DNA of 64,000 bases from Mucilaginibacter phyllosphaerae (GCF_004378255.1 NZ_SNQG01000004.1:124001-188000); one strand, 5' to 3'. Positions 9,222 through 18,814 are shown, counted from the stretch's first letter. Made by a program: numbers and translations. The notes: generated by a model from the letters alone, not told the origin.

Positions 9222-10382
9222 ATGATAACAAGAACCTTTTATAAACTTTTTTTATTTTTAATTATATGTACAGCTTTTTCATGTAAGCATAGTGCTGTAA
9301 TTACTATCACGAGTACTGTTGATAGCCTTGATGGAACGTTAGTAAGGGTTATAAATGATGATTTTACTATTACTTATGATTCAACTGTTGTAAAAAATAA
9401 TTCATTTAAAATAAATGTAGAATTACCAGAAAATGGATTTTACAGATTGGATTTTTCAAGTAAAATTCCATATAAAAATTATCCCTGGATGCATGGTTGC
9501 TCATTCTATGCAGAAGATAGATCAACGTATGTTTTCAAGGCCACAGGTCCTGCACAAATTTTGCAAAACCGTTATGATCTTAGTTCATCCTCAGCCGATC
9601 AAAGTAAACTAAATGAGTTTAACAGCCTTGCTAAACGTATAACAGATACCGTAAAGCATCAAAGATTATATTATATTAACCTATCGGATGATGCCCTCTT
9701 AAAAAATAAAGACGCGTTGTACAGAAAATACCTGGATACGATTACCCAAATGGATGAGTGTATAAATAACGCCAATTTAGCAGCTATTCATCAGTTTATT
9801 GTTAAAAACCCCAATACACTCATTACCCCATACCTGATAACCAATGTTTATGACTTGTTTGAACGCTACGCTTTTTATAAAAAAGTTTTGGATGGTTTAA
9901 GCCCTGCCGTAAAGCAAACCAAATATTACAACGAGGCGAATGAACTGTTACAATCGGTGAAGAATATTTATATCGGGGCTGAAGCATCGCCAATAAACGG
10001 TAAAACTTTAAAGGGGGATGATTTTAAGATCAGTTACGCCAATAAAAAGATCATCCTGGTTGATTTTTGGGCTTCCTATTGTGCGCCGTGCAGGCAGCAA
10101 ACGCCCGACCTGAAAGTTATATACAACAAGTACAAAAGTAAAGGGTTCGATATTGTTTCTGTATCTATTGATGAGGATGCCATGAAATGGAAAAGGGCCT
10201 CCGCCCAGGATTCGATACCCTGGCATAATGTTGCCGAATGCGTAGACCAGAGCGATTCAAAAAACATCAGGAACTTTGTTGTCAAAAGCATCCCGGCTAA
10301 TTATGTATTAAACAATAAAGGCCGGCTGATAGGCCGCAATGTAGAGTTGGATAGTTTGGAGCGAATGCTTAAAAAACTCTAA
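9222..10382 (+). CDS. TlpA-like thioredoxin-fold lipoprotein
   Basis: 386 aa. The N-terminus MITRTFYKLFLFLIICTAFSCKH ends in a lipobox-like TAFSC, so lipidation at Cys21 is likely and would anchor it in the envelope. Residues about 25-130 form the same beta-rich N-terminal region as the preceding gene. The middle is helical, and the C-terminal Redoxin domain has VDFWASYCAPCRQQTP (CxxC near 286-289) and the probable cis-Pro loop VKSIPANYVLN. It has the same order of domains as 8100-9212, suggesting tandem duplication with one copy turned into a lipoprotein. Role: envelope thiol-disulfide exchange, substrate unknown. Confidence 0.85.
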   Translation: MITRTFYKLFLFLIICTAFSCKHSAVITITSTVDSLDGTLVRVINDDFTITYDSTVVKNNSFKINVELPENGFYRLDFSSKIPYKNYPWMHGCSFYAEDRSTYVFKATGPAQILQNRYDLSSSSADQSKLNEFNSLAKRITDTVKHQRLYYINLSDDALLKNKDALYRKYLDTITQMDECINNANLAAIHQFIVKNPNTLITPYLITNVYDLFERYAFYKKVLDGLSPAVKQTKYYNEANELLQSVKNIYIGAEASPINGKTLKGDDFKISYANKKIILVDFWASYCAPCRQQTPDLKVIYNKYKSKGFDIVSVSIDEDAMKWKRASAQDSIPWHNVAECVDQSDSKNIRNFVVKSIPANYVLNNKGRLIGRNVELDSLERMLKKL

Positions 10383-10541
10383 TGCAATTTTGATAATAAG
10401 CCTTGCGCATTGTTAAAAAGCGTTAAAAATGTAACTAAACCTGTTTATTGCCCGTATTTAAGTTAAATTCAAAACAAATGCCTGGTTCTGCTGTCGTTGC
10501 TATTCAAGCCGGTGCGCGAGTATTAAATACGATTTGCTGAT

Positions 10542-11765
10542 ATGTACAAAAGGTTTATTGCCATTATTTTTTGTTTTGTTTCGTCGCAGCTGCTTGCTCA
10601 GAATGCATCTACCATTATCCCGGGGAATAACACCGTGCTGGATACCGCAAAACAGGTAGACCTGATAGACCTGGCGCGCGATCTTTTCTCTATCAAGGAT
10701 AAAAAGGAAAGGGTGCAAAAAGATAAAAGGGTTTATTTTTCGTTTCTGCCTATTGGTGCATCGGTGCCCGGCGGGAGCGGTAGGGCCCTGATCACCAGCA
10801 CCACCGCCGGTATGTATTTGGGGCCGCGGGCAACCACCAATATATCAAGCGCTAACTTTACACCTTACCTGAATTTTAACGGCAGGTTTGGCCTGCCTTT
10901 GCGTACCAGCATCTGGCTGCCCAATAACGAGTGGACCATACAGGGCGATACCCGTTTTTTGGTGTACCCGCAATATACCTGGGGCCTGGGCAGTGCAAAC
11001 GGTTACCTGGATAGGGTAATGGTTGATTATAAGTACATCCGCTTTTACCAAAGCGTGTTAAAACGCATTAAGCCCTACGTTTTTGCCGGTATTGGCTACA
11101 ACCTGGATTACCGGGTGGGTATCCGAAGTGATGACCCGGCTATTGATCTGCCAACTTTTACCAATTATGAACGGGGCACCAGCGGTAACTCTTTCTCCTC
11201 CGGCCTGAGCCTGAATTTGCTTTATGATACCCGCAATAATTCTATTAACCCTTTACCGGGCGCTTATGCTAATATTATTTACCGGTTTAACCCTAAGGTT
11301 TTGGGTAGCCAAAACACCTGGCAGTCGGTATATATTGATGTACGCAAGTATGTTTCTTTAAACCCGGCAAAGCCAAACCAACAGAATACGCTGGCCTTTT
11401 GGTCGTACTTTTGGAAGGCTTTGAGCAGGAGTACGCCTTACCTGGATCTGCCGAGTACGGGCTGGGACCCCGGCAACCGCTCTGCCAGGGGGATAGACCA
11501 GAACCGTTACCGTGGCCGCACGTTGTTTTACCTGGAAAGCGAATACCGCCGGGATATTACCGCCAATGGTTTGTTGGGTTTTGTACTGTTTACCAACGTT
11601 AATACGGTAAGCGGATCGGGCACCTTATTTAAATCGTGGCACCCGGCTGCGGGGAGCGGGCTGCGCATTAAATTCAACAAGGCAACCAACACCAACATCG
11701 GGATAGATTATGGCTTTAGCCAGGGCTATCGTACCATTATGCTCAACCTTGGTGAAGCTTTTTAA
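10542..11765 (+). CDS. Omp85/BamA-TamA-like outer-membrane beta-barrel protein
   Basis: 407 aa. The signal peptide is MYKRFIAIIFCFVSSQLLAQ. A short linker leads into a barrel of about 330 residues with alternating hydrophobic/polar strands and the family-like end (NIGIDYGFSQGYRTIMLNLGEAF, aromatic C-terminus). The segment SFSSGLSLNLLYDTRNNSINPLPGAYANIIYRF closely matches the 'bacterial surface antigen' (D15) pattern including LxxDxRDN-xxxPxxG. No POTRA repeats are present, so this is a barrel-only member, unlikely to be the essential BamA itself. Its 3' end overlaps the converging histidine-kinase gene by 4 nt. Function in lipid or protein handling at the outer membrane is not inferable. Confidence 0.82.
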   Translation: MYKRFIAIIFCFVSSQLLAQNASTIIPGNNTVLDTAKQVDLIDLARDLFSIKDKKERVQKDKRVYFSFLPIGASVPGGSGRALITSTTAGMYLGPRATTNISSANFTPYLNFNGRFGLPLRTSIWLPNNEWTIQGDTRFLVYPQYTWGLGSANGYLDRVMVDYKYIRFYQSVLKRIKPYVFAGIGYNLDYRVGIRSDDPAIDLPTFTNYERGTSGNSFSSGLSLNLLYDTRNNSINPLPGAYANIIYRFNPKVLGSQNTWQSVYIDVRKYVSLNPAKPNQQNTLAFWSYFWKALSRSTPYLDLPSTGWDPGNRSARGIDQNRYRGRTLFYLESEYRRDITANGLLGFVLFTNVNTVSGSGTLFKSWHPAAGSGLRIKFNKATNTNIGIDYGFSQGYRTIMLNLGEAF

Positions 11766-13525
11766 GCTGTTTGCTGTATGTTTGCTATCGGTAAACTAAA
11801 CCAAAAGCGGCTGCCGGCGCCAATTTCACTTTCTACGCCAATAGTGCCGCCTTGCGCGTTTATAAAATCTTTAGAAATAGCCAGCCCCAGGCCCGATCCC
11901 GATTTATTCTGCCCATCAGTAGGCACCTGGAAGTATCGGTCGAACAAACGTTTTTGATAAGTTTCGTCGATGCCTTTCCCAAAATCCTTCACTGCAAACT
12001 CCACCTGCTGGTTTAAGGCGCTTACCCTGATCTCTATTTTTGATTTTTCGGCGCTGTAGCGTAGCGCGTTTGATAAAAAGTTGACCAGCACCCAGGCCGT
12101 TTTTTCAATATCTACTTGCACATCAGGCAGTTTGTCAGCCTTCAGTATCTCCAGCTTTACGTGTTTCTGCTCTGCCTGGAATTTGATGGAAGTGATGGCA
12201 TAATCTACGATCTGCATCGGGTTAACCGGCACAAAGTTTAGTTGGATGTTGCCTGTTTCTACCTGCGATAGTTCCAGCAGTTCGCTGGTTATCTTCAGCA
12301 GGCGGTCGTTGTCATCATTGATATGGTTGATGAGTTGTTCCTGTTCGGCATTAATAGTGCCTACGCGCTGATCGTTCAACAGCTTCAGGCTCATTTTTAT
12401 GGATGCAATAGGGGTTTTTAACTCGTGCGATATGGTAGCGATAAAGTTGGTTTTGGCCTCGTCGCGTTCCTTAAATTCGGTGATGTTTTTCAGGATATAA
12501 ACTTTACCTGCCGAGCGGTTGGCTAATTGCAAAGCACCCCTGGTTTCGCTCAGGTTAGGCACCACAATATCGTTACTTTGCATCTGGAAGTAAAGCTCGC
12601 GGCCATCCAGCACAATTTTAAATGGTTTAATGCCTGCATCGTCTTTCAGGATAGATTTGAGCAGGTCGTTACTTTTTACCAGGTTACCGGCATTTTGGCC
12701 AATCACTTTATCATCAGTAATATTTAGCGTTTTACGCGCGGCATCATTCATAAACAGTACTTCCTGCTTTTCGTTGATCCCGATGATGGCATCCTGCATC
12801 TGCTCAATAATGGTTTCTATCCGGCGTTTTTCTGATACTACGGTGGCCAGGTTGCTGTTCTCCCATTCGTTTAAACGGGCGGCCATTAAGTTGAAAGCAT
12901 TGGCTACTTCGGCAAATTCGTCGTTCTGTTCAAAATGGAGGCGTTTACTGTAATTGCCCTTTCCAATCTCGCGGATCCCTTCTAACAAGGCGCGCAGCGG
13001 GTTGGCAATAAAACCGGGGAAGTTTACACTAAAACTAAATAGCACCAAAAAAGTAAATGTGCCCACCAGCCCTAAAAACAAAGTTGCCTTTTTTACCGAT
13101 GCACGGGCGTTGTTATCCTTGCGCACAATGGCCAGCATATTTAGATGCTCTATTTTGCTAAGTGTATGGCGCAGGGTACGGTCGGCATGCAGTTGAACAG
13201 GCATTGCAGCCGACGCTTTTAGCTGCTCAAAATTTGCCCGTAGTTCCCCGGTAAACTTTTTTTCGCCGGGTTCGGTTATGTTATGTTCCTGCTGCAGCAG
13301 GTATTGGTTGAATTTATTTGCGGCATCCGGGGTAAGGGGCAAGTCGTTATTATCCAGAATGGTGCGCATCTCCCGCGCAAAACTCAGCGATTCGTAGTTA
13401 TTCTTCAGGATAACTTTAGAATTTTCAGAGATATCGCGGATGTAAAACAATGCGGTAGCGCCAAAAAACAGCACCACCAAAAATAAAAAGCCGAAGCCTA
13501 ACCGGAGTTTAGTTCTTACTTTCAT
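11762..13525 (-). CDS. Membrane sensor histidine kinase (HAMP-PAS-HisKA-HATPase), kinase half of a split KdpD system
   Basis: 587 aa. TM1 (LRLGFGFLFLVVLFFGATALFYI) and TM2 (TLFLGLVGTFTFLVLFSFSVNF, about residues 150-170) flank a periplasmic sensor segment. A HAMP (FIANPLRALLEGIREIGKGNYSKR) and a PAS domain follow. The H-box is TISHELKTPIASIK with His near 368. The N-box WVLVNFLSNALRYS and the G-boxes DFGKGID and SGLGLAIS complete the ATPase. Its start overlaps the end of the KdpD sensor-domain gene by 4 nt (ATGA), so both are translated from one message. Together they carry the parts found in one polypeptide in E. coli KdpD. No KdpE-type response regulator is encoded nearby. Confidence 0.88.
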   Translation of the reverse strand: MKVRTKLRLGFGFLFLVVLFFGATALFYIRDISENSKVILKNNYESLSFAREMRTILDNNDLPLTPDAANKFNQYLLQQEHNITEPGEKKFTGELRANFEQLKASAAMPVQLHADRTLRHTLSKIEHLNMLAIVRKDNNARASVKKATLFLGLVGTFTFLVLFSFSVNFPGFIANPLRALLEGIREIGKGNYSKRLHFEQNDEFAEVANAFNLMAARLNEWENSNLATVVSEKRRIETIIEQMQDAIIGINEKQEVLFMNDAARKTLNITDDKVIGQNAGNLVKSNDLLKSILKDDAGIKPFKIVLDGRELYFQMQSNDIVVPNLSETRGALQLANRSAGKVYILKNITEFKERDEAKTNFIATISHELKTPIASIKMSLKLLNDQRVGTINAEQEQLINHINDDNDRLLKITSELLELSQVETGNIQLNFVPVNPMQIVDYAITSIKFQAEQKHVKLEILKADKLPDVQVDIEKTAWVLVNFLSNALRYSAEKSKIEIRVSALNQQVEFAVKDFGKGIDETYQKRLFDRYFQVPTDGQNKSGSGLGLAISKDFINAQGGTIGVESEIGAGSRFWFSLPIANIQQTA

Positions 13526-14640
13526 GATAATATTACTAAATCAGTTTCTGTTAAAGCGATCTTGTTCAGCAACTCGTTAAATATAGCCGTTCTTAGTATC
13601 ACCTGCCATAAATTTAAATGGGGTTTACCAATGCAAATGGTGGTCACCTCTTTTTCTTCGGCTACCTTCATAATGGTTTGGGTGATGGCGTCGCTTTTTA
13701 GTTTAATGAGTTCGGCACCCAGTTCGGTGGCCAGTTTAAAGTTGTTGATGAGGTGGCGTTGTTTATCCAGCTTTATGCGGTCAAGGCTTTCGCTGCTGCT
13801 TTGCACATAAAGCACTATCCAGGGCGACCGGTAGTAGGAGGCCAGCCGGGCAGTTTTACGGATCACGATCTTAGCCGTTTCGGCATTGGATGATATGCAG
13901 GCCAGGAATTTTTCGGGCCGCAGTTTGATCTGCTTGGGTATCTCGGTATCTATCTTGCGCTCTACGTGGTGGGCAACCTCTTTCAGTGCCAGTTCGCGCA
14001 GCTGCAGGATCTTATCGCTCTGGAAAAAGTTTTGCAGCGCACGTTCTATCTTGGCCTTCTCATAGATCTTGCCATCTCTTAGGCGATCTACCAGTTCATC
14101 GGCGGTCAGGTCGATATTAACCACTTCATCTGCCAGATCCAGGATCTTGTCCGGGATGCGCTCGGTAATGGTGATGCCGGTTATCTGCTCCACATCCTCG
14201 TTCAGGCTTTCCAGGTGCTGAATGTTTACGGCGGTTATCACGCTGATGCCCGCTTCCAGTATGTCCAGCACATCCTGCCAGCGTTTGCTGTTTTTGCTGC
14301 CCTCTATGTTGGTGTGGGCCAGTTCATCCACAATAACCACTTCGGGGTGGCGGTTAATGATGCCTTGCAGGTCCATTTCCTCCAATTCTTTACCTTTGTA
14401 AAATGTTTTACGGCGGGCAATAACAGGCAGGCCATCCAGCAGGGCGTGGGTTTCGGCGCGGTTATGGGTTTCAATATAACCTATTTGTATGCCGATGCCA
14501 TTGCGTTGCAAAGCATGGGCTTCCTGCAGCATCCGGTAGCTTTTACCCACACCGGCGCTCATGCCGATATAGATCTTCAGCTTGCCCCGCCTGGATTTTT
14601 TGACCAGATCGAGGAAGTTTTTTACGGATGTGTCTGCCAT
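13522..14640 (-). CDS. kdpD: KdpD N-terminal sensor protein (KdpD + universal-stress domains, no kinase)
   Basis: 372 aa covering only the cytoplasmic N-terminal half of E. coli-type KdpD. Walker A is GMSAGVGKS (residues 26-34) and Walker B is VVIVDELAHTN (about 103-113), both in the KdpD ATPase-like domain. The family segments VNIQHLESLNEDVEQITG and RIPDKILDLADEVVNIDL follow. A universal-stress-protein-like domain fills about 235-372 (FLACISSNAETAKIVIRKTARLASYY...). There are no transmembrane helices and no HisKA/HATPase. The histidine kinase is the next gene, overlapping by 4 nt. Role: senses potassium limitation or turgor and modulates the kinase. The split arrangement is known in Bacteroidota. 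Confidence 0.92.
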   Translation of the reverse strand: MADTSVKNFLDLVKKSRRGKLKIYIGMSAGVGKSYRMLQEAHALQRNGIGIQIGYIETHNRAETHALLDGLPVIARRKTFYKGKELEEMDLQGIINRHPEVVIVDELAHTNIEGSKNSKRWQDVLDILEAGISVITAVNIQHLESLNEDVEQITGITITERIPDKILDLADEVVNIDLTADELVDRLRDGKIYEKAKIERALQNFFQSDKILQLRELALKEVAHHVERKIDTEIPKQIKLRPEKFLACISSNAETAKIVIRKTARLASYYRSPWIVLYVQSSSESLDRIKLDKQRHLINNFKLATELGAELIKLKSDAITQTIMKVAEEKEVTTICIGKPHLNLWQVILRTAIFNELLNKIALTETDLVILS

Positions 14641-14670
14641 AATAATTTGTTAAACTTACTTATGTCGTAT

Positions 14671-14795
14671 TTTACTCACCCCGACTACGCTGCGCTGGTC
14701 GGCCCTCTCTGCTTCGCAAAGAGGGTGAAAAACAAGCCCTCTTTGCGCGTAGCGAAGAGAGGGTGGCCGAGCGAAGCAAAGACCGGGTGAGTAAA
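14671..14795. repeat. Large imperfect inverted repeat (REP/MITE-like) between kdpD and the porin gene
   Basis: Outer arms tttactcaccc (14671-14681) and gggtgagtaaa (14785-14795) are perfectly complementary. Inside, two blocks of the type ggccctct...aagaggg and ccctcttt...gaagagaggg also pair, giving a nearly continuous ~125-nt fold. There is no coding sense in it. It looks like a dispersed intergenic repeat and may act as a transcription or mRNA-stability boundary inside the kdp operon. Confidence 0.65.
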
Positions 14796-14813
14796 TGATG
14801 AACATGCTTCTTT

Positions 14814-15869
14814 CTAAAACGCGTAAACCGCTGCTACCAAAAATTGCGATGCCTGCTTGGTTGGCCCGCCATTGCTGTTTAAAAACTGCGTGGTTGAACC
14901 ATTATCCAGCCTTGCTTCCGGTATCAGCGTAAGCGGGCCGGCCTTTATATTGGCCGTTAAGGTAAACGCGGTGATAGATTTGCCTGCCGGTGGGCCGGCA
15001 GGTGCAAAGCCGCCCTCTTTTGTTTTAAAGTACTCGCCCCGCAGGCCTAAAGTTACATCTTTTGATACGGCTAATTGCGGGTATAATGCTACACCCTCAA
15101 AGCCGCCTTTTACGGCATCAGGTGCCGAGAAGGATGCACCGTTCAACCCTAATTTAAAAGCATTGGTGATCTGGTAGGCGGTGGTCAGGTCGATGATGGT
15201 ACCTGATGTTTTGCCGCTTAACAGGTTGATGTAGGCTGTCCACCCTTTAACCGGACTAACAAACAGCTGCGCACCAAAAGTAGATACATCACGGGTAGAC
15301 TGATAGTTGTTCCAGGTGTCGTTAAAAATACCTGCCATTAAACTTACCTTGCTGTTGAAAGCGTAAGTAGCCTTAAAACCAGCATTCTGGAACGGGCCGT
15401 TGGTGAACAGGTAGGAGGTAGAGTAGCTAAAATTCCCTACCGGGGAGATCACTTCGTAACCTACAAATGTGGCCATATAGCCTGCCGTCAGGTTCAGTTT
15501 ATCGGTAACGTCATAACCCATATATAAATTCTGGATATGAAAGGATTGCCCGTTGGTACCGTTATTGGGGATAGATTGTGCTTCGCCACGCGGCCCGAAG
15601 GATAACTCACCTACAAAGGATGCTTTGCTAACCTTCTTTTTTACGGCCAGGTCAACCATTCCTATCGATACGGAATTTTGATCTGTTGCGAAACTGGTGG
15701 GGATATTTGAGCTACCTGCCGCATTCCTGAACCTGGAGAAATCGTATTTATAATAAGCATCTACCGAGCCTGAAATAATCAAAGGATTATCAGCGCTTTT
15801 GGTAGTATCTTGTGCCTTAGCGGCTATGGCAGCTGTAAATATGGCTGCGGTTAGTAGTAGTTTTTTCAT
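14814..15869 (-). CDS. Outer-membrane porin encoded within the kdp operon
   Basis: 351 aa from the ATG at 15869. The longer frame starts inside a repeat, and this start gives a clean signal peptide (MKKLLLTAAIFTAAIAAKAQ). The rest is a beta-barrel of alternating strands with recognisable porin phrases (GSVDAYYKYDFSRFRN, VSIGMVDLAVKKKVSKASFVGELSFGPRGEA, LTAGYMATFVGYEVISP, C-terminal FLVAAVYAF with terminal Phe). It resembles the outer-membrane beta-barrel proteins found beside kdp genes in Bacteroidota. It lies between kdpC and kdpD on the same strand, which suggests passage of K+ or another small solute through the outer membrane under potassium starvation. That role is inference from position. 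Confidence 0.82.
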   Translation of the reverse strand: MKKLLLTAAIFTAAIAAKAQDTTKSADNPLIISGSVDAYYKYDFSRFRNAAGSSNIPTSFATDQNSVSIGMVDLAVKKKVSKASFVGELSFGPRGEAQSIPNNGTNGQSFHIQNLYMGYDVTDKLNLTAGYMATFVGYEVISPVGNFSYSTSYLFTNGPFQNAGFKATYAFNSKVSLMAGIFNDTWNNYQSTRDVSTFGAQLFVSPVKGWTAYINLLSGKTSGTIIDLTTAYQITNAFKLGLNGASFSAPDAVKGGFEGVALYPQLAVSKDVTLGLRGEYFKTKEGGFAPAGPPAGKSITAFTLTANIKAGPLTLIPEARLDNGSTTQFLNSNGGPTKQASQFLVAAVYAF

Positions 15870-15890
15870 TTTGAGTATATATTTTATTGG

Positions 15891-16145
15891 GTCATCCTGA
15901 GCTTGTCGAAGTGCGTGCAAAGGCCTCGCCGCTCACAGTTCGACAGCTCATCATTAGATATCTTTATTTATTTTCTAAAAAGGGTCATCCTGAGCCTGTC
16001 GAAGGGCGTGCAAAGGCCTCGCCGCTCATGATTCGACAAGCTCATCATGAGATATCTTTATTTATTTTCTAAAAAGGGTCATCCTGAGCCTGTCGAAGGG
16101 CGTGCAAAGGCCTCGCCGCTCATGATTCGACAAGCTCATCATGAC
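15891..16145. repeat. Three tandem ~94-bp repeats with REP-like inverted arms
   Basis: Units begin at 15891, 15984 and 16078. Each contains gtcatcctgagc(c/t)tgtcgaa and, in inverted orientation, ttcgacaagctcatcatgac, around a shared core cgtgcaaaggcctcgccgctca. Units 1 and 2 are followed by the same AT-rich spacer (gatatctttatttattttct). Copies 2 and 3 are almost identical while copy 1 has drifted. The gtcatcctgagc motif is a common intergenic repeat in this phylum. The block separates kdpC from the porin gene. Confidence 0.85.
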
Positions 16146-16150
16146 ATCGA

Positions 16151-16723
16151 TTAGTTCTGTTTTTTTAGTTCGTCCAAAGCAACGTTTAATTTTAAAACGT
16201 TCACCTTGGCAGGGCCAAACAGGCCAAAAAGTGGTTTTTCGGTATGCAGGTTTACCAACGCGGCAACAGCATCAGTAGTAAGGTTGCGTACTTTTGCCAC
16301 ACGCTCTATCTGGATCTTTGCTGCAAGCGGTGAGATGTCAGGGTCCAGGCCACTGCCGGATGCCGTTACCATTTCGGCAGGAATATCGGCGCGTTTAAGG
16401 TAAGGGTGATATTTAAGCAGGGTATCTATGCGGCTGTTTACATCTTTTAAGTAATCGGGATTGCTTGGCCCTTTGTTGCTGCCCCCGCTGCCTGCTGCAT
16501 TATAACCCACTGCCGATGGCCTTCCCCAAAAGTATTTGGGCTGGGTAAAGCTTTGGCCAATATTGGCATAACCAACCACTTTGCCATTAAGGGTAATGGT
16601 TTCGCCATCGCCGTGGCCTTTGGATAGCTTACCTGCAACAGATATGGCTAAGGGATATAGTACACATAATATCACAATGAGTATTAAGGTTACACGTATT
16701 GATTTGATGAGATTTGATTTCAT
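16151..16723 (-). CDS. kdpC: Potassium-transporting ATPase subunit KdpC
   Basis: 190 aa with one N-terminal transmembrane helix (IRVTLILIVILCVLYPLAISVAG) and a soluble periplasmic/cytoplasmic-interface domain. Family motifs are IGQSFTQPKYFWGRPSA, SGGSNKGPSNPDYL, ASGSGLDPDISPLAAKIQIERVAKVR and LFGPAKVNVLKLNVALD. KdpC stabilises the KdpFABC complex and increases ATP affinity. It lies 20 nt downstream of kdpB in the operon. Confidence 0.96.
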   Translation of the reverse strand: MKSNLIKSIRVTLILIVILCVLYPLAISVAGKLSKGHGDGETITLNGKVVGYANIGQSFTQPKYFWGRPSAVGYNAAGSGGSNKGPSNPDYLKDVNSRIDTLLKYHPYLKRADIPAEMVTASGSGLDPDISPLAAKIQIERVAKVRNLTTDAVAALVNLHTEKPLFGLFGPAKVNVLKLNVALDELKKQN

Positions 16724-16743
16724 GATCTTATTAATTAGATTAA

Positions 16744-18777
16744 TTAGAAGAATAAGGAAATAAGTAAGTCGATTAATTTGATACCGATAAACGGCGCAAT
16801 CACACCGCCTAAACCGTATATCAGCAAGTTACGGCGAAGCAACGCGCTGGCGCCAATAGGTTTATATTCCACACCTTTTAGAGCTAATGGTATCAGCATC
16901 GGGATGATGATGGCGTTAAATATCACGGCAGACAGAATGGCGCTCTCCGGGCTGTGCAGGCGCATAATATTGATGGCCTGTAATGCCGGGATAGATGCTA
17001 TGAACAATGCCGGTACAATAGCAAAATACTTGGCCACATCATTAGCGATAGAAAAGGTGGTAAGCGTACCGCGGGTGATGAGCAATTGCTTGCCTATCTC
17101 TACGATCTCTATCAGTTTGGTTGGGTCGTTATCCAGATCCACCATGTTACCGGCTTCTTTGGCTGCCTGTGTGCCGCTGTTCATGGCTACACCTACGTCT
17201 GCCTGTGCAAGGGCAGGGGCATCATTGGTACCGTCGCCCATCATGGCAACCAAACGGCCTTCCTGCTGCTCGTGCTTAATGTAGTTCATCTTATCCTCGG
17301 GTTTGGCCTCGGCAATAAAATCATCCACACCGGCTTTTTCGGCAATGAATTTGGCAGTAAGCGGGTTATCACCGGTAACCATTACGGTTTTGATCCCCAT
17401 TTTGCGCAGGCGCTCAAAACGTTCGGCAATACCCGGTTTAATAATATCCTGCAATTCAATCGTACCCAAAACCACTTCGTTTTGCGATACTACCAGCGGT
17501 GTACCGCCATTACTGGCAATGGCTTTTACACGCTCTTCCACATCGGCAGAGAATGGGTTACCGGCCGCTACCGACATGTTGCGGATACTATCAAATGCCC
17601 CCTTACGGATGCGCAGACCATCGGTAGTATTGATACCGCTTGCGCGGGTTTCGGCCGTAAATTTGATAAATTCAGCACCTGCAGGCGGTGTCATGGCAAC
17701 ACGCATATTACTTTGCTGTGCCAGTTCTACAATAGATTTACCTTCGGGCGTTTCATCAGCTAATGATGATAACACGGCAGCCTTAACCAGGTCTTCGGGC
17801 AATACGCCCGGTGCCGGCCAAAACTGGGTTGCCTTACGGTTACCGATGGTAATGGTACCGGTTTTATCCAGCAGCAATACATCAATATCGCCGGCAGTTT
17901 CTACCGCCTTACCAGATTTGGTAATTACGTTGGCACGCAGGGCCCTGTCCATCCCTGCAATACCGATGGCCGATAAAAGGCCGCCGATAGTGGTAGGGAT
18001 CAAACAAACGAAAAGAGAGATCAACGCTGCTATGGTGATAGGGGTGTTGGCATAATTTGCAAATGGTTTAAGCGTAACACATACAATGATGAAGATCAGT
18101 GTAAAGCTGGCTAACAAAATGGTCAAGGCAATTTCGTTCGGGGTTTTCTGGCGCGATGCTCCTTCTACCAGGGCTATCATTTTATCCAGAAAGCTTTCTC
18201 CCGGCTCGGTGGTCACCACAACCTTTATCTTATCTGATAATACCTTGGTACCACCCGTTACGGATGATTTATCGCCGCCTGCCTCGCGGATAACCGGGGC
18301 CGATTCGCCGGTAATGGCCGATTCATCTATCGTTGCCAAACCTTCGGTGATCTCGCCGTCTGTAGGGATAGTGTCGCCGGCCTCGCAAACAAACATATCG
18401 CCTTTGCGCAGTTCGTTTGATGATCTGGTAACGATGCTGCCATCGGGCATTAAAACGTTGGCGGGTGTTTCTTCGCGGGTTTTGCGCAGGCTATCGGCCT
18501 GTGCTTTACCGCGTGCTTCGGCAATGGCCTCGGCAAAGTTGGCAAACAGCAGGGTTAACAGCAGTACGGTAAAAATAATAAGGTTATAGGCAAACGAACC
18601 CTGGCCGGCATGTAAAAGGCTGTAAATGCACATATAAAGCATTACAACAGTACCCACTTCCACGGTAAACATTACCGGGTTGCGCAGCATTATTTTAGGG
18701 TTTAGTTTAATGAACGACTCCTTCAGTGCGGTTTGCACCAGGGCCGGTTCGAATAATTTATTTGATTTGGTTGTCAT
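16744..18777 (-). CDS. kdpB: Potassium-transporting P-type ATPase catalytic subunit KdpB
   Basis: 677 aa, normal for the family. The phosphorylation motif [17 protein letters not shown] carries the catalytic Asp near residue 305. The actuator-domain TGES loop reads [15 protein letters not shown] (about 153-167). The hinge [14 protein letters not shown] and the [26 protein letters not shown] motif are intact. Membrane helices occupy the N-terminal 90, about 215-275 and the last 100 residues. It hydrolyses ATP to drive K+ uptake through KdpA. The kdpA-kdpB gap contains a short hairpin, and kdpC follows after 20 nt. Confidence 0.97.
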   Translation of the reverse strand: MTTKSNKLFEPALVQTALKESFIKLNPKIMLRNPVMFTVEVGTVVMLYMCIYSLLHAGQGSFAYNLIIFTVLLLTLLFANFAEAIAEARGKAQADSLRKTREETPANVLMPDGSIVTRSSNELRKGDMFVCEAGDTIPTDGEITEGLATIDESAITGESAPVIREAGGDKSSVTGGTKVLSDKIKVVVTTEPGESFLDKMIALVEGASRQKTPNEIALTILLASFTLIFIIVCVTLKPFANYANTPITIAALISLFVCLIPTTIGGLLSAIGIAGMDRALRANVITKSGKAVETAGDIDVLLLDKTGTITIGNRKATQFWPAPGVLPEDLVKAAVLSSLADETPEGKSIVELAQQSNMRVAMTPPAGAEFIKFTAETRASGINTTDGLRIRKGAFDSIRNMSVAAGNPFSADVEERVKAIASNGGTPLVVSQNEVVLGTIELQDIIKPGIAERFERLRKMGIKTVMVTGDNPLTAKFIAEKAGVDDFIAEAKPEDKMNYIKHEQQEGRLVAMMGDGTNDAPALAQADVGVAMNSGTQAAKEAGNMVDLDNDPTKLIEIVEIGKQLLITRGTLTTFSIANDVAKYFAIVPALFIASIPALQAINIMRLHSPESAILSAVIFNAIIIPMLIPLALKGVEYKPIGASALLRRNLLIYGLGGVIAPFIGIKLIDLLISLFF

Positions 18778-18793
18778 TGTATTTTATCTAAAG

Positions 18794-18814
18794 CCCCTCT
18801 GTTTTAGAGAGGGG
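18794..18814 (-). promoter_or_regulatory. Intercistronic hairpin between kdpA and kdpB
   Basis: Perfect 7-bp arms cccctct and agagggg around the loop gttttag, in the 52-nt kdpA-kdpB spacer. It has no U-tract typical of a full terminator. It could tune the ratio of subunits by mRNA processing or partial attenuation. Confidence 0.4.

Noticed and set aside
11762..13525. Frameshifted full-length KdpD
   Set aside because: The kinase has its own TM-sensor-HAMP-PAS N-terminus and an ATGA-coupled start, so the split is a true arrangement rather than a broken gene.
15891..16145. CRISPR-like array (three regularly spaced repeats)
   Set aside because: The repeats are contiguous ~94-bp units with no unique spacers and no cas genes; they are REP-like intergenic repeats.
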